Shown piece after piece: positions 32,961 to 44,700 of a stretch of 64,000 bases of DNA; the stretch's first letter is position 1; every line of letters starts with the position of its first letter. Origin of the DNA: Cannabis sativa. Its lineage: Eukaryota > Streptophyta > Magnoliopsida > Rosales > Cannabaceae. A program made the position numbers and the translations under genes. The notes under the pieces were generated by a model. It saw only the letters and a program-made list of their open reading frames with translations. It did not search any database and was not told the origin of the DNA. Location of the stretch: contig NC_083601.1 in NCBI RefSeq assembly GCF_029168945.1, positions 32,477,660-32,541,659 on the forward strand, in the 5' to 3' direction.

Positions 32961-33410
32961 TATTTTTTATAGATTAAATGAATAAATATTTAATTTTATT
33001 AATAAATCTTTAATTTTTAAAATAGAGTAGTAACATTTAATTATAAAAAAAATAGTTAAAAAAACAAATTTGAAATTTGAAATAGAAATAAAAAATAATT
33101 TTACAAATTAATTAATTAAAATATTTGTATAGATCAAATGAGTAAATCATTAATTTTTAAAATAGAGCAATAACATTTACATTTTAGAAAAATTGTAAAA
33201 AAAAATAGTTAAAAAAAGTAAATTTAAAATTTGAAATAAAAATAAAAATAAGTTTACAAATTAATAATTGAATATTTTAATTAATTAATTAAAATATTTT
33301 TTATAGATTAAATGAATAAATCTTTAATTTTATTAACAGAGTAGTAACATTTATATTTTAGAAAAAATAATAATTATAAAAAAATTAGTTAAAACTCTTC
33401 ATAATACATT
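32961..33410. repeat. AT-rich tandem repeats of the CACTA element, right part
   Basis: Continuation of the array at 30345-30920: GAGTAGTAACATTTA-type units near 33026, 33165 and 33340. It leads directly into the transposase remnant. Confidence 0.7.
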
Positions 33411-33477
33411 TAATTTTAATTTTTTTTAAAATAAGACAATAAAATTAACCATCTCGATATTTTCACATAGATCGCGA

Positions 33478-35281
33478 TCGATAAGAGTTGGATATTATTA
33501 CGAGATCGCACTAATCCTACTTACTGGAGAGGTATCTTAACCTTTTTATTAATGGCTGAACAACGGTAAAATCAAATGTCCTTGTGTGAAATGCGTCAAT
33601 CTCAAACGATACAGTCTAGTGGATGTGCGTGGATACACATATTGCGTTAGAATTTTCAAACTAGTTACGAGCAATAGATTTTCCACGAAGAAGAGGAAGT
33701 TAACATAGCTGATGCGGTAGTCGATGAGAATGATGTAGATGAGATGCGTGACGTCATCGATGATGTCTTTACTCCAACATATGATGAAAATATGGTTGGC
33801 GTTGATGGAAACCGTATGGGCGAGTATTATGACAAGTTGTTTAAGGATATTGAAGCAGAGTTGTATCCATGTTGCAATTGGATATCTTCTCTCAACTTCT
33901 TAGCTAAGTTGATGCATTTGAAAATTGCTGGTGGAATATCGAACAACATATTTGATCAACTACTTAGTTTGTTGAAATTTGCATTTCCAAAAGGGAATAC
34001 GATTCTTGAAACCCACTACGAAGCTAAAAAGCTCAATAAATCAGTCCATTCATGTGTGTTATCATGATTGTTGTTTATTTTACAAAGAACATGCTTTGAA
34101 AAATTTATGTCCGGTGTGTGGAACTAGCAGATGGACTAATCCTAATACTCAAGGACAAAAGGTCCCGCGTAAGGTGATACATTATTTTCCATTGACTCCT
34201 CTTTTAAAAAAGAATGTACAGCTTAAGGCATACAACCAAAAAGATGATATGGCATCATATTGGGAGATCGAAAGAAGTTGGGGTTATGTGTCACCCTGTG
34301 GATAGGTCTGCATGGAAAGAGTTTGACGCTAGATATCTTAATTTTGTGAGAGACCCTAGAAATGTACATTTGGGATTGGTTGCCGATGGGTTCAATCCTT
34401 TTGGAAATTAGAGTCAATCGTACAAGATGTAGCCTGTTGTGCTGGCAAACTACAATCTCCCCCATGACTTTGTATGAAAGATAATAATTTCATGTTGAGT
34501 ATTTTTATTCTTGGCTCAAGATCACCAGGTAAGGACATCGATGTATTTCTTAAGCCATTGGTAGACGAGTTGAAAGAGTTGTGGAATAATGGCATTTAAA
34601 CAAGAGATGGCAATACGAATACTATGTTCACCATGAGAGTTGTCCTTCTGTGGACAGTAAACAATTTCCCTGCTCACAATAGTTTGTCTGAATGGAGTGG
34701 TCAGGGGTATGAAGCTTGTCCTACGTGCAATGAAGATACATCTTCCATCCGTGCTATTGGGAAGACATATTAGGTTGATCATAGACGATTTTTCCCCATA
34801 ATCATGAGATGAGGCAGGACTTGGACTTTATGGTAAAGTTGAAGAAATACGTGCCCAAGAAAGTTTACGTGCAAGCAAATTTTAGAAACAAGTAAACGCT
34901 CTACCACCTCAAATCCCAAGAAAACATAAAAGTTTTGGAGAATTGAAATGAAAAAGAAGTGTGAGTGAAAGTAATTGGAAAAGAAAAAGTATTTTTTACG
35001 AACTTGAGTACTAAAGTACACTCAAATTAAAATACAGCCTAGACTTCATGCATATTGAGAAGAATATATGTGATAGTTTTCTTGACACCATCTTGGATAA
35101 TAAAAAGTCTGAAGATACTGTTAATACTAGACATGACCTTAAGAAGATGGGAATTAGAGAGTGGTTGTGAATTTATGAAGATAAGAACAAAAGATTAATG
35201 AAACCGCATGCTCCTTACGTATAAGATACTCAAGAAAAGAAACAGTTTTGTCAATTTATAAAAGAAGCAAATAAGTCTTAA
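33478..35281 (+). pseudogene. CACTA TNP2-type transposase, broken and 3' truncated
   Basis: Fragments in order match the TNP2 transposase of En/Spm elements: DKSW and GKIKCPCVKCVNLKR (N-terminal associated domain, about 33485-33610), EAELYPCCNWISSLNFLAKLMHLK (33850-33930, shown discontinuously in the family as LYPGC..FS.L.FL.KL.H.K), ALKNLCPVCGTSRW (about 34093), VPRKVIHYFPLTPLL, RDPRNVHLGLVADGFNPFGN (about 34350-34410), GKDIDVFLKPLVDELKELW (about 34533), YEACPTCNED (about 34710), and IEKNICDS with LKKMGIREWL (about 35055-35170). Stops and frameshifts separate the pieces. Homology fades near 35281. Confidence 0.88.
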
Positions 35282-36954
35282 AATTTACCTATTTTACCTA
35301 TTCTAAATAATTTTACCTATTTTAAAATTTATGAAGTTTTTTTAAAAAAAAAATGAATTTATGAAGTATTAATTGTTAAAGCACATAAGTTTCAAAATAC
35401 AGACCCTCTCAACACTATCATATCCATGTCAATATCATGATCAACCTGTAGGACCCAAGAAACAAAAGAGAGGTTACATGATTTATTTTTTTGGTTTCAA
35501 GTTAAAATGATCGACGTGTATACAAAACTTCAGTGGACTTACATTTCAATAGAATAAGCAATGAGAGTAAATCCAAATGTGAAAAATAAATTAAACATAA
35601 CTAACAATGGAGATTCATCTTACATGCACACATTCGAACCAAAGTTGGTGACAATTTTAATAGTATCAACGAAAAGTAACGAAAACGGTTACAGTACTTG
35701 CCGAAGCACATAAGTCTCCTGTCCATGGAAAGTTCTGAGTCTTCCTCAGATTTTATCACCTGACATTAAAAATAGTAGCTCTTCACCTCAACCTTTGTTA
35801 GGATACATAAGTAAAGTTTAGCTTGAATTTGGTGAACTTAACTGCAGCTTCTCTGCAAGTTGAATTTTCAGAGACTTAATCAGCCAAACGCGAACTGATG
35901 AAACAAACTTCAGTTCCCAACAAAGTGAACTAATGAAAAATATACCATATTCATAAACAAATGCTTTTATTTATGTGTCAAATATTACAGCAATTAACTG
36001 ACCAACCCTGCCACCTGTCATGTATGAAACTTTTGCAAGTGAGAATACTATAGTGGGCACCAACAAAACCAAAATGCACATAACCTGAAATAGAAGCCTA
36101 AGAGCACATGTACTGAAATATAGTTTTGTTGTATCAGTACATTTTGTGTGTTAATGTAGGAGAGGAGTGTAGTATTTTGACTGACTAAAGAAGTAACAAA
36201 AATCACTCTGTTTCGTAATATTTGATAGAAACACATTGTTAAAAATAACCTTTCTACCCAACTTCAGAACTACCACACATGATTAAAATTGAAATAAGTG
36301 CCAACAGTCTCTGTGATTAGTATCTAGAAGACTGAAACAGTAATACAAGTATGTTACAATATTCCTTTTAACAAATGAAGCCACTGTATATGAGTAATGC
36401 TACTATATATGTTTATTATGGCATGGAAAACAGGAGGAGGGGGTCAAGCTAGAAACATACCGCCATTTTCACAATGGAAAGCATCTTTTAATATCATCAT
36501 TGAGTGAAATGACTCAGCATCCTAGGTCATTGACTGGAAAAATGACTCAACACCCTAGGCCTTCACTTTAAGTTTCCTAATGAGGTTGGCACCACTAGCT
36601 GGATAAGGTTATTGCGAGTGAAATGACAAAACCACCTGGAATTTATAAATATATCAGAGTAAATTGGTGCTCAGAAATTACAAAAAAAAAAAAAAATAAT
36701 GATGATGATGAAACAGTGATACGTTACAGCACCTTAGCAACATCTTATAGGCCATCCCACTTACTAAATTAGTATTGGATTCGCAAGAAAATAGAGTCAA
36801 CTAACAGACTAGAGCATGACCTCTAGGTGTAAGCACATGAGAATTCATGGCTTTCTATGAAAAAGATGTTTGTTTTCTTCCGATCCCAAGAATCACAGGT
36901 GCCTAGCTCGATTATGCTGACTCATTGGATTGTTTGTTTCAGCTTTCACCCCAT
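35282..36954. other. Intergenic, downstream of the PPR gene
   Basis: AT-rich with no recognisable gene. The part nearest 36954 is probably the PPR 3' UTR. Around 36495-36570 a short duplicated phrase (AAATGACTCA.CA.CCTAGG) is visible. A short ATG-repeat lies near 36700. Confidence 0.4.
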
Positions 36955-39168
36955 TTATGAAGTTTTATAGCGACCCGGTTGCTCTATCATCTTTAAGTAC
37001 TCATCTATATCAACATTAGTACCATATCTCTGCAATATTTCTTGCAATATAAAACCTACACTTTCTACAGGCTTCTTAACCCACTTCTTCTCAAATCCAA
37101 GCACTAGGGATCTATGAGTAACATTATTTGGAAGAATACTACACTGCACCATCCTACACACCAAGTTACATGCATCATCCATGTTCCCAATATTACAAAA
37201 TCCATGAATGAGAATGTTGTACAGCCTTAGGTCTGGATTCAATCCAATTCCAAGCATCTTCTGAAATAAAGCATTGGCTTCTTCCATACGGTGTTGCCTG
37301 CAGTATCCACTGAGGATAGCACTGCAAGTCACAACATCAGGCTTCACTTGGTGCTCACTCATGTAGAACCACACCAGGAAGGCCTCTTCAAAGCTCCCCC
37401 TTTTTGAGAACCCGTCTATTAAATTGGTGAATGTTACAACATCTGGGGAAAAACCCCTCTGAATGAGCTCATCTAAAACACTTTTCGCCTCATTCACGTA
37501 ACCTCTTATCACAAGACTATGAATGAGAGTGTTATAGGTTACAACATCAGGACATACATTAGAAGATTTCATCATATCCAAAAGCTCAAAAACCTTCTGT
37601 AACTGTCCCTTCTTTCCATATCCGTACACTAATGTATTATATACAACAACATCAGGTAGCAAACCATCTGTCACCAGTTTAGAAAACAAACATTCTGCCA
37701 TTTCCATGGTTCCAAACTTGCAACAAGCATCAATTAGTATCGTGTATGTGGTAACTGATGGTTTGATTCCAACTTTAAACATTTTCCCAAGATATAGAAA
37801 GCCTTTCTGTATATCCCCTACTTTACAGTATCCTCCAATTATACTTGTGTAGCTAAAACAATCTGGCAACAAGCCAAACTCAGTCATCTCATGGAATATT
37901 CTAGAAGCTTTTACAATGTCACCATCCAAACATAACATAGATATAAAGCTATTGTACATGAAAATATTGTGTTGAAGCTTAAAAACCTTCAATATATTAA
38001 TTGCTTCTTCCATATGTCCCAATTTACAGTAACCATCAATAACTGAGCTTAGTAACACTGAATCTGGAGAGATACCAAAATGAATCATCTTAAACAACAA
38101 GGAGGTGGCTAAATTAGGACGAGACATTTTGCAAAGTGTATCAATGATAATAGTATACAAAACAACATCAGGTTTCATCCCATATTTTCTCATTTGGCAA
38201 AGCAATTTCCAGCCGCTTTCAAGATCACCTTCCTTGCAATAATTATGAATGAATAAGCTAATTGTAGAAGCATTTAATCCCATTCCTCTACTCTGGATAT
38301 CATCCAACCATTCCCATGCCAATTCCAACTGCTGAGATCCAATCAACCCCCGCAGTAACGCATGATAAACCCTATCTGACGGATAGATACTAAGGAGGTT
38401 CTTCATTTGACATGTTAACTTAAGAGCTTTATTTACCATGTTCTCTTTAATATAGCAATTAACAAGCATGCTACATACACTCTCTAAAATATTTCTTTCA
38501 GAATGGGTTTCATATAGGACTGCTAGCAACAAACTGGGTGATTCCTCATCCACATTCTCTCTCACAAGACGTAGCAGTAGATCCATTGTCCTATGCTTCA
38601 TGTTCCCAGAAGTCAATACATGTATCATTCTACATACTGACCGTATAGTATGCTTTGATCCAATGAAGCTCTCTGACCACTTAAAAAAGTACAAAGCAAG
38701 ATTGGCACTGGAACTCTCTTGAAACAGATAATCAATGATCCTTATGATATTGAACTCATTCAGTTTTATACTGTACCCATTTCGGGATGTCAAGTTCCAT
38801 CCGCAATTCGTAAGTATTCTAAAGATATCCATCACCTCAGGAGCCTCTGCTTTTTTACTATTGAAATACAACACACCCTTTTCACAAACCTCAGCCGCAT
38901 CTTTTCCACCAGAAAAAACCCCATATTCTTCTCTGGCTTTAAATGAACTGTGCTTAGCCTCCAGCAATTTGGAATCATCACAAGAAATGAAATCATCAGA
39001 CAATAGGCATGAATCCTCCAAAACAGATGTGGAGGACAATGCAATATTCCTGAATGAATGGTATATGAATGGGCTCCTGAATACCAGCTTTGCTCCAGTT
39101 TTGCACTCATTCAAGATGGAAGATAAACTTTTCATGAACAATCGCAACACAGAAAAAGGTAGCTGCAT
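36955..39168 (-). CDS. P-class pentatricopeptide repeat (PPR) protein
   Basis: An RNA-binding protein of the P subclass, which acts on organelle transcripts. The 737-codon frame has no intron. The N-terminus (KSLSSILNECKTGAKLVFRS) is basic and Ser-rich, fitting a mitochondrial or plastid transit peptide. From about residue 265 to 700 there are 12-13 tandem 35-residue PPR motifs of the form 'VVTYNTLI...PD'; one, ending FKLQHN, is three residues short. No DYW, E or SMR domain follows. Start: the ATG at 39168 lies in TTATTATGCAG, which also looks like an intron acceptor; a minus-strand donor (CTCC|GTGAGTT) sits near 39494. If that leader intron is real, translation starts at the next Met (39135). 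A TATA-like sequence near 39230 supports the longer version. It vaguely recalls Arabidopsis At2g19280-type proteins, from memory. Confidence 0.92.
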   Translation of the reverse strand: MQLPFSVLRLFMKSLSSILNECKTGAKLVFRSPFIYHSFRNIALSSTSVLEDSCLLSDDFISCDDSKLLEAKHSSFKAREEYGVFSGGKDAAEVCEKGVLYFNSKKAEAPEVMDIFRILTNCGWNLTSRNGYSIKLNEFNIIRIIDYLFQESSSANLALYFFKWSESFIGSKHTIRSVCRMIHVLTSGNMKHRTMDLLLRLVRENVDEESPSLLLAVLYETHSERNILESVCSMLVNCYIKENMVNKALKLTCQMKNLLSIYPSDRVYHALLRGLIGSQQLELAWEWLDDIQSRGMGLNASTISLFIHNYCKEGDLESGWKLLCQMRKYGMKPDVVLYTIIIDTLCKMSRPNLATSLLFKMIHFGISPDSVLLSSVIDGYCKLGHMEEAINILKVFKLQHNIFMYNSFISMLCLDGDIVKASRIFHEMTEFGLLPDCFSYTSIIGGYCKVGDIQKGFLYLGKMFKVGIKPSVTTYTILIDACCKFGTMEMAECLFSKLVTDGLLPDVVVYNTLVYGYGKKGQLQKVFELLDMMKSSNVCPDVVTYNTLIHSLVIRGYVNEAKSVLDELIQRGFSPDVVTFTNLIDGFSKRGSFEEAFLVWFYMSEHQVKPDVVTCSAILSGYCRQHRMEEANALFQKMLGIGLNPDLRLYNILIHGFCNIGNMDDACNLVCRMVQCSILPNNVTHRSLVLGFEKKWVKKPVESVGFILQEILQRYGTNVDIDEYLKMIEQPGRYKTS

Positions 39169-39169
39169 A

Positions 39170-40236
39170 ATATTGAGAGTTTCACATGGAAATAGGCATT
39201 AATTATTACTACAACAGAAAAGTATATTATATATAAACATTCTCAAAACTGATTAAAGAAACACCAAACAGTGAGTTTCACATGAAACGATATATTCTCA
39301 AAACTCTAATTAAAAATAAAAATGTCAATCATAGAAGGTACGAAAACATTTCTTGAATTTTCCATTCAAATCCAGGTCAGAGAGTAATAGCCGGAATTTC
39401 ATTTTCACTCACAAGAATCTAAGGTTGGTGCTACATTTCTAAAATTTAAAACCAAATCATATATAAAATAAATGAAAAAGAAAGAGAAACTCACGGAGGT
39501 AGAGAAGTGGGGGAGTGGGAACTGGAGTGGCGGCAGAGAGAGAAGTTAGGGTTTGTGGATGAAAGTGAAAGCAGTGTGAGAGTGTGAGGTGGGTAAGATT
39601 TTGTAGCTGAAAAGGCTCGTAAGCCTTAGCTAGTTAGCTTTGTCGGGAAAACCAGTCAACTTGTTCATATGAGTTCCTATTGAAGTCGATTCTATTCTAT
39701 GACTACCCATTACTACCAATAATGTCTTGGGTTTTCGCTTTTCAGTGTGATTTTATTTGCAATTGTTTAAGGAGCATTGTTACACTTTGGGTACTCCTTT
39801 TAGCATTTCTATTGTTTATGACAAAAATTGAAAGTGTAATAATAAAATAGTAAATAACTAAATATTTTTATGAATATTTGAATAAATTAATTTTTGTTTA
39901 CTTTATTACAGCGTCACTTTTCAAAAATAAAATGTAGTAAAGTTAGTTTGGGTCGTTAGTGTGTGGTTCAAGATGGTAGATTGGGGAAATTCTCCGATTT
40001 TAATTAATTCCATATTTTATGAATTTAACTCGATATAGGTATGCTTAATTTTCATTAAAAAAAAATTCATTATCCAATTTTTTTTTTAAAAAAAAACTTT
40101 GAACTCTCTTTTGGAGCTTCGCCGCTAACAACATTATTAGGGTTTTCTTATTGTAAACTATATAATTAGCCTATAATTAGCCTATTCAAAAAAAGCCTAT
40201 TTTTATTAATTATACTATATGAACAATATTATTTAT
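39170..40236. other. PPR leader/promoter region
   Basis: Minus-strand leader: a TATATATAA-like sequence near 39230 and a pyrimidine-rich stretch near 39490-39600 that looks like a 5' UTR (ACAAACCCTAACTTCTCTC on the minus strand, with CCCTAA typical of translation-related plant promoters). Beyond 39650 it is AT-rich with no gene seen. Confidence 0.45.
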
Positions 40237-40941
40237 TAGGGGTGTTCACAAAGTATCCGATCCAATCCAATCCGCAAAATGCGGATATCCGCACTTGTGC
40301 GGATTGGATTGGATTGAAAAATCTAAAATCCGCACTTGTGCAGATTGAATGTTGTTTGACCTCAAAAAGTAACCGATCTAATCCAATCCGCACTTAATTA
40401 CATATATTTTTAAAAAATTATAATATGTAATATATATTAATTAAAAAAAGACACAAACTTTTAATTTCTTAATCTTTTTTAGTAATATATTGAGTTGGTG
40501 CATTTTATTTATTTTGTAATAAAAAATACAAGAAAAATAATTCTTATTCACATAGATACATACACATAAAGTTTAAATATATATATATATTAATTTTAGT
40601 AATTAGATACATGTATATTTTAGTGTAAATCTAAAGATAAGTATATATATATTGATATATATATATGTATATTGGTTTAATTTGTATATAAATAGAGATG
40701 GAAATAGATTATTATTGAAGATTAAGAAACAATAGTCTTTTTTATATTTTTTTTTTATGAAATATTAAATAATTTATTATTAAAAAAATAACCGATCCAA
40801 TCCGCACTATTGCGGATTAGATTGGATTTAAACACTTATGCAGATCGGATTGGATCCAAAATATAAAATCCGCACTTAGTGCGGATTGGATGTTGTTTGA
40901 CCAAAAAATTAAGTGCGGATTGGATCGGATGAACACCCCTA
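40237..40941. mobile_element. hAT-type MITE, 705 bp
   Basis: Terminal inverted repeats TAGGGGTGTTCA at both ends and an exact 8-bp target duplication TTATTTAT (40229-40236 and 40942-40949); the 8-bp length points to the hAT superfamily. Inside, the phrase GCGGATTGGATTGGA and its inverse TCCAATCCGCAC recur near both ends, including the palindrome TGCGGATATCCGCA, giving a strong foldback. No transposase, so non-autonomous. It lies between the PPR and NCA1 genes. Confidence 0.9.
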
Positions 40942-41719
40942 TTATTTATCATCTAATGAATTGTGTAAAATTTCTATTTTTCTCCCAAAAACAAAAACAA
41001 TCGATTCTTTTGGTATAAATCATTTTTCTTACTGAGAAAGGTTTAGGGGCGTGTGGACTGTGGAGATAAAAAAAATTAATTTTAAATTTTTTAGAAAAAT
41101 ATATAAATAAATATCAACTTCCTAGTATATCTTCTTCTCTAAGGCGCCACTGCCAGCAAAATAAGCAGCGTTGGAGCTAATGTAATGTTATAAGAACTTG
41201 TTGGAGGACTGTTTTAGTACTAGGTGCTGATACCTCGTAGGCATATTGTCTGATACATATCAGACAATACCAAACATATATAATATAAGTACAATTACAA
41301 TATCATATAAGGCAAAATAACAGACCCCATTAAATAGATTTCTAACATGGTCTTGACTAATCGAACAAGACTTTTCCTTTCTCTTTGACTTGAGTAGTAA
41401 AACAAGGAGTTTAGTGACAGGGTATATAAGGCAAAGACAAATGGGAAGGAAAGGAGTAACACAAATCCAGTGTATCCAGGAGCAAGGTTGATGCTTGTGC
41501 ACTTACTCTGTTCATGTTCAAGTTCAGTAGCAGATAAGCTTTTATATACAGATACTTGAGATGAGATACAATTACTAGATAATAGCAGAAAAAGTTTCTC
41601 AACCATAATAATACACAATAACACCAGCGCTTTATTCAAGCTAACACTTTGAAACTACTCCATCTTCCTCAGGTTGTCTATGCTTGTATTTATTCTCTCT
41701 CTGTTGACACACAGCTCAA
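40942..41719. other. 3' flank of NCA1
   Basis: Probably contains the NCA1 3' UTR close to 41719. The minus-strand open frames near 41260-41640 have no family resemblance, and I do not call them genes. Confidence 0.4.
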
Positions 41720-44700
41720 TTAGAGAGTTGCCTCAGCTTCTTTTTCCACAATTTGACTTTTAAGGAACTCTAGCACTGAATCAAGCTGGTATCCAAACAA
41801 GTATTCGTATTAATTATCAGCATTGAAAACACTACCAAGATAAAATTCAGACAAGAAAGGAAGGAACTTTACCCGTTTCTGAAGACCAGTTTCTTCGGGT
41901 TTCAATTTCAACGGTTCCACCAATTGTATGGCTTCTTGAAATCCATTGATGGCAACATCCTCCTTCCCTAAACTCCTATCCACATCTGCAACTTTTGCAA
42001 GTGAAACAGCAAGGTCCAGAATCTGTAATTATGGGGAAGGGAGAGTGCAACAACACAATGCCAGAGTTAACAACAAACAAATCTTGGAAGTAAAAGAAGA
42101 TGTTCGTGTACAATAGACTTGAACCCTCCCCCACCCGAACACACTCAAAACACTAACCAAACGAGATAGCCCCAAGTAGCATTCCGAGCTTAATATACTA
42201 GAGCATGGCCGTGTGGAAGAGGGGAAGAAAGAAAGTGACGTAGAACTTTAAAAAGATTTCACATTCACCCACCATCAAAAGACTTTGAGACAGATATGCA
42301 TTTCACATAGATATATTATCCAAAAAGTTTTCTACTTAATTAGTTTTGCCGGACTTTCAGTAAATCTCTTTTTCAGAAAATAGAATTCCCGCCTACCCCT
42401 ACAATATTTAGGAATGAAACTATAGCAATTTTTATGCATGTAGATACCCCAGGAGGGCCTCGAACCTCAGACTTTGTGGGAGTTAACCACATGCCTGATC
42501 ATTTGAGCTATCCCTCTTGGGTGGACTTTCGGTAAATCTGCCAAATAGCTGGTCATTTCATGGCCATAATTTACGATGAGTTGTACATATCCGAACACAA
42601 GATTTTTTATTTAAATTTTGCAAATCCAATGCCAATTTTCATCTATTAACAAACGACATATCATAAATTTCAGGCAGATAACCAAATTGACTCAAATGAT
42701 GCTCAATGGTAATATTTATACACTGTAGTATACCAAACTAGAAAACTGCAAAAATGATGAAAGCTTAATTTTTAACACAAACCAAACAAAGTTAGTGATA
42801 AGTATGATAACATAAACTACAAGGCAGAAGAAACTGATTACCAGAGAAGGAACATTTGGATTGTCCTTTACAGCATCACGTCGAACATTTAAAGACCGAA
42901 AATAGTAAGTTCTTGTAGCTTCCAGATCTCCTTCATAATATTTAAGATCTCCAATTTTGTTGAGTGAAACAGAAAGTGTGTGTGTTATCTACAAAATAAT
43001 GCAAAAATGAATTGCATTGATTAAGAAATTTGGATGAGATGTAAAATGTCAACTTCACATAATAAGGCTCTTATGAATTACCTCTAGATCATTTCTTGGT
43101 AGCTTAGATAGAAACTCAACACTCTCTTCAAAATAAGAGATGGCAGAAGTGGTGTCACCTGTTGCTCGACTGCAACAGAAATGATAAGTTAGGCCTGCAC
43201 TAAAACAATCACTTAAGAATACAAGACTATAGTTAGGCTCATTTAATGAAAAATATGGAAGTATAAACCCACCTCCCCCCTCCTTTCCTTCCTCTCTCTC
43301 TCTCTCTCTCTTTTTTTTTTTTTGGGGGGGGTTAGGGTGGGGAATTTATCATACGTAACTTCAACTTCAAGATCAATCTAAGTCTGCACAGCAATTAGAT
43401 GCAAGTCTTCGGCTCCCTGAACCCAAATGAAATCTATTTTGAAAGAGGCTTAGACCTACGTGCCTTTTCCAGAACCTTCAAATGAAAAATACATATATTG
43501 TTTTGGGAGTATTTGAAACAATCATAAATTCAACAGCTACCTTAATATTCTCCAACCCCAAGAACTTCAATCAAAACCGACATTGTTTTAGGGTATTTCA
43601 AACTTTCATATGTTCAACGGTTACTGTCTTACTAGATTAATGATAATGAAATAAGTGCATTCATATCCTAAAAACTATTGGAAAGTACACTTTCAAATAG
43701 TGTGGCTGAAAAGTCTTATTATTACTCATCTTCGACTATTTAAAAGGCATAAATGAAAGCATCTCAAGGAGGCCCTTAAGCACAACTCAAACTATAGGTT
43801 GAAGATCACAGATGGAGAATCTCAAGCTAAAAGTGATTGAGACAACCAATGCACCTGGTTCTACAGAGGTAACTCTAATGCTTGCAGCTTAATGAATTCC
43901 CAAAAAACTAAATGCTTGAGACATAACATCTTAACTAGAAGTGTTCTTCACTATCTCACTATACCTGGATACAATAAATAATTCTCACTCTTCATCTCAA
44001 CACCAGTAGCAATAAGCTAAAATTTCAAGCTTTGACATCAGCCAACAAAAGCGGTACTGGTACAAATGAGTATAGAAGATCACAGTAAGAGAGAGGACAT
44101 ACCAGCAGTCACCAAGCATACCCAGAACCGCTCCAAGCTGAGAACACAACTCGGAGGTGTTACCCATTTTTTCTAACTGATCTCTAATGTCTTCAGCACA
44201 AAGACTGAGCCTGGACTTGGCACTCTCCATATTTTGGGCCCGAAATGCCTGCAAGTGAAATGTAGAAGCCAGCTATTAATAAACCAAAAAATGCAACATA
44301 AACTAGCCAATACCGAATTCACTAAAAGGAATGTGAATAACGTTAAATAGACCAGCAGAAAAGCAAGAAAGACTGACCCTCATGGCATGTTGAAACAAAA
44401 AGGCACCTCTCTCCAAAGACACATCCTCATAAATCACTGTCTTGTTTTTAGGAGATTCAGCTACACCTTCCTCTTTATTATTCTCAGTATTATTACTATC
44501 AATTTCCTGGGTTCTCTTAATTCTAGCATGACCTTCAATGAAACGATCCACCAAGCTCTGGATCTTCTCGTCATCTTCAATCTTCTCTATATCAGCTCCA
44601 CACAATGGGCAGTCGTTGAACTTTGAAATACAGCCTCTAAACAACAACAACAACAAAAATGAATATTAATCAATACCCACCAAAATTTAAATACTATAAA

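Larger units (their letters stand above)
29323..35281 (+). mobile_element. CACTA (En/Spm-like) element, 3' truncated
   Basis: Starts with the CACTA terminus (CACTACACAAATATTACTT). A subterminal region (29370-29640) follows with repeated AGGGGCGAC/GTCGCCCCT and AGAAGCGAC motifs in both orientations, as in CACTA subterminal repeats. There is then a GC-rich leader with a tandem duplication (29815-29940), AT-rich tandem repeats, and a TNP2-type transposase remnant at 33478-35281. I find no matching right terminus (AGTGTAGTG expected in reverse), so the 3' part is lost. A 2.04-kb element is inserted at 30921-32960. Confidence 0.75.

Noticed and set aside
41260..41639. Hydrophobic minus-strand frames downstream of NCA1
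   Set aside because: Overlapping frames without homology, in the probable 3' UTR and flank.
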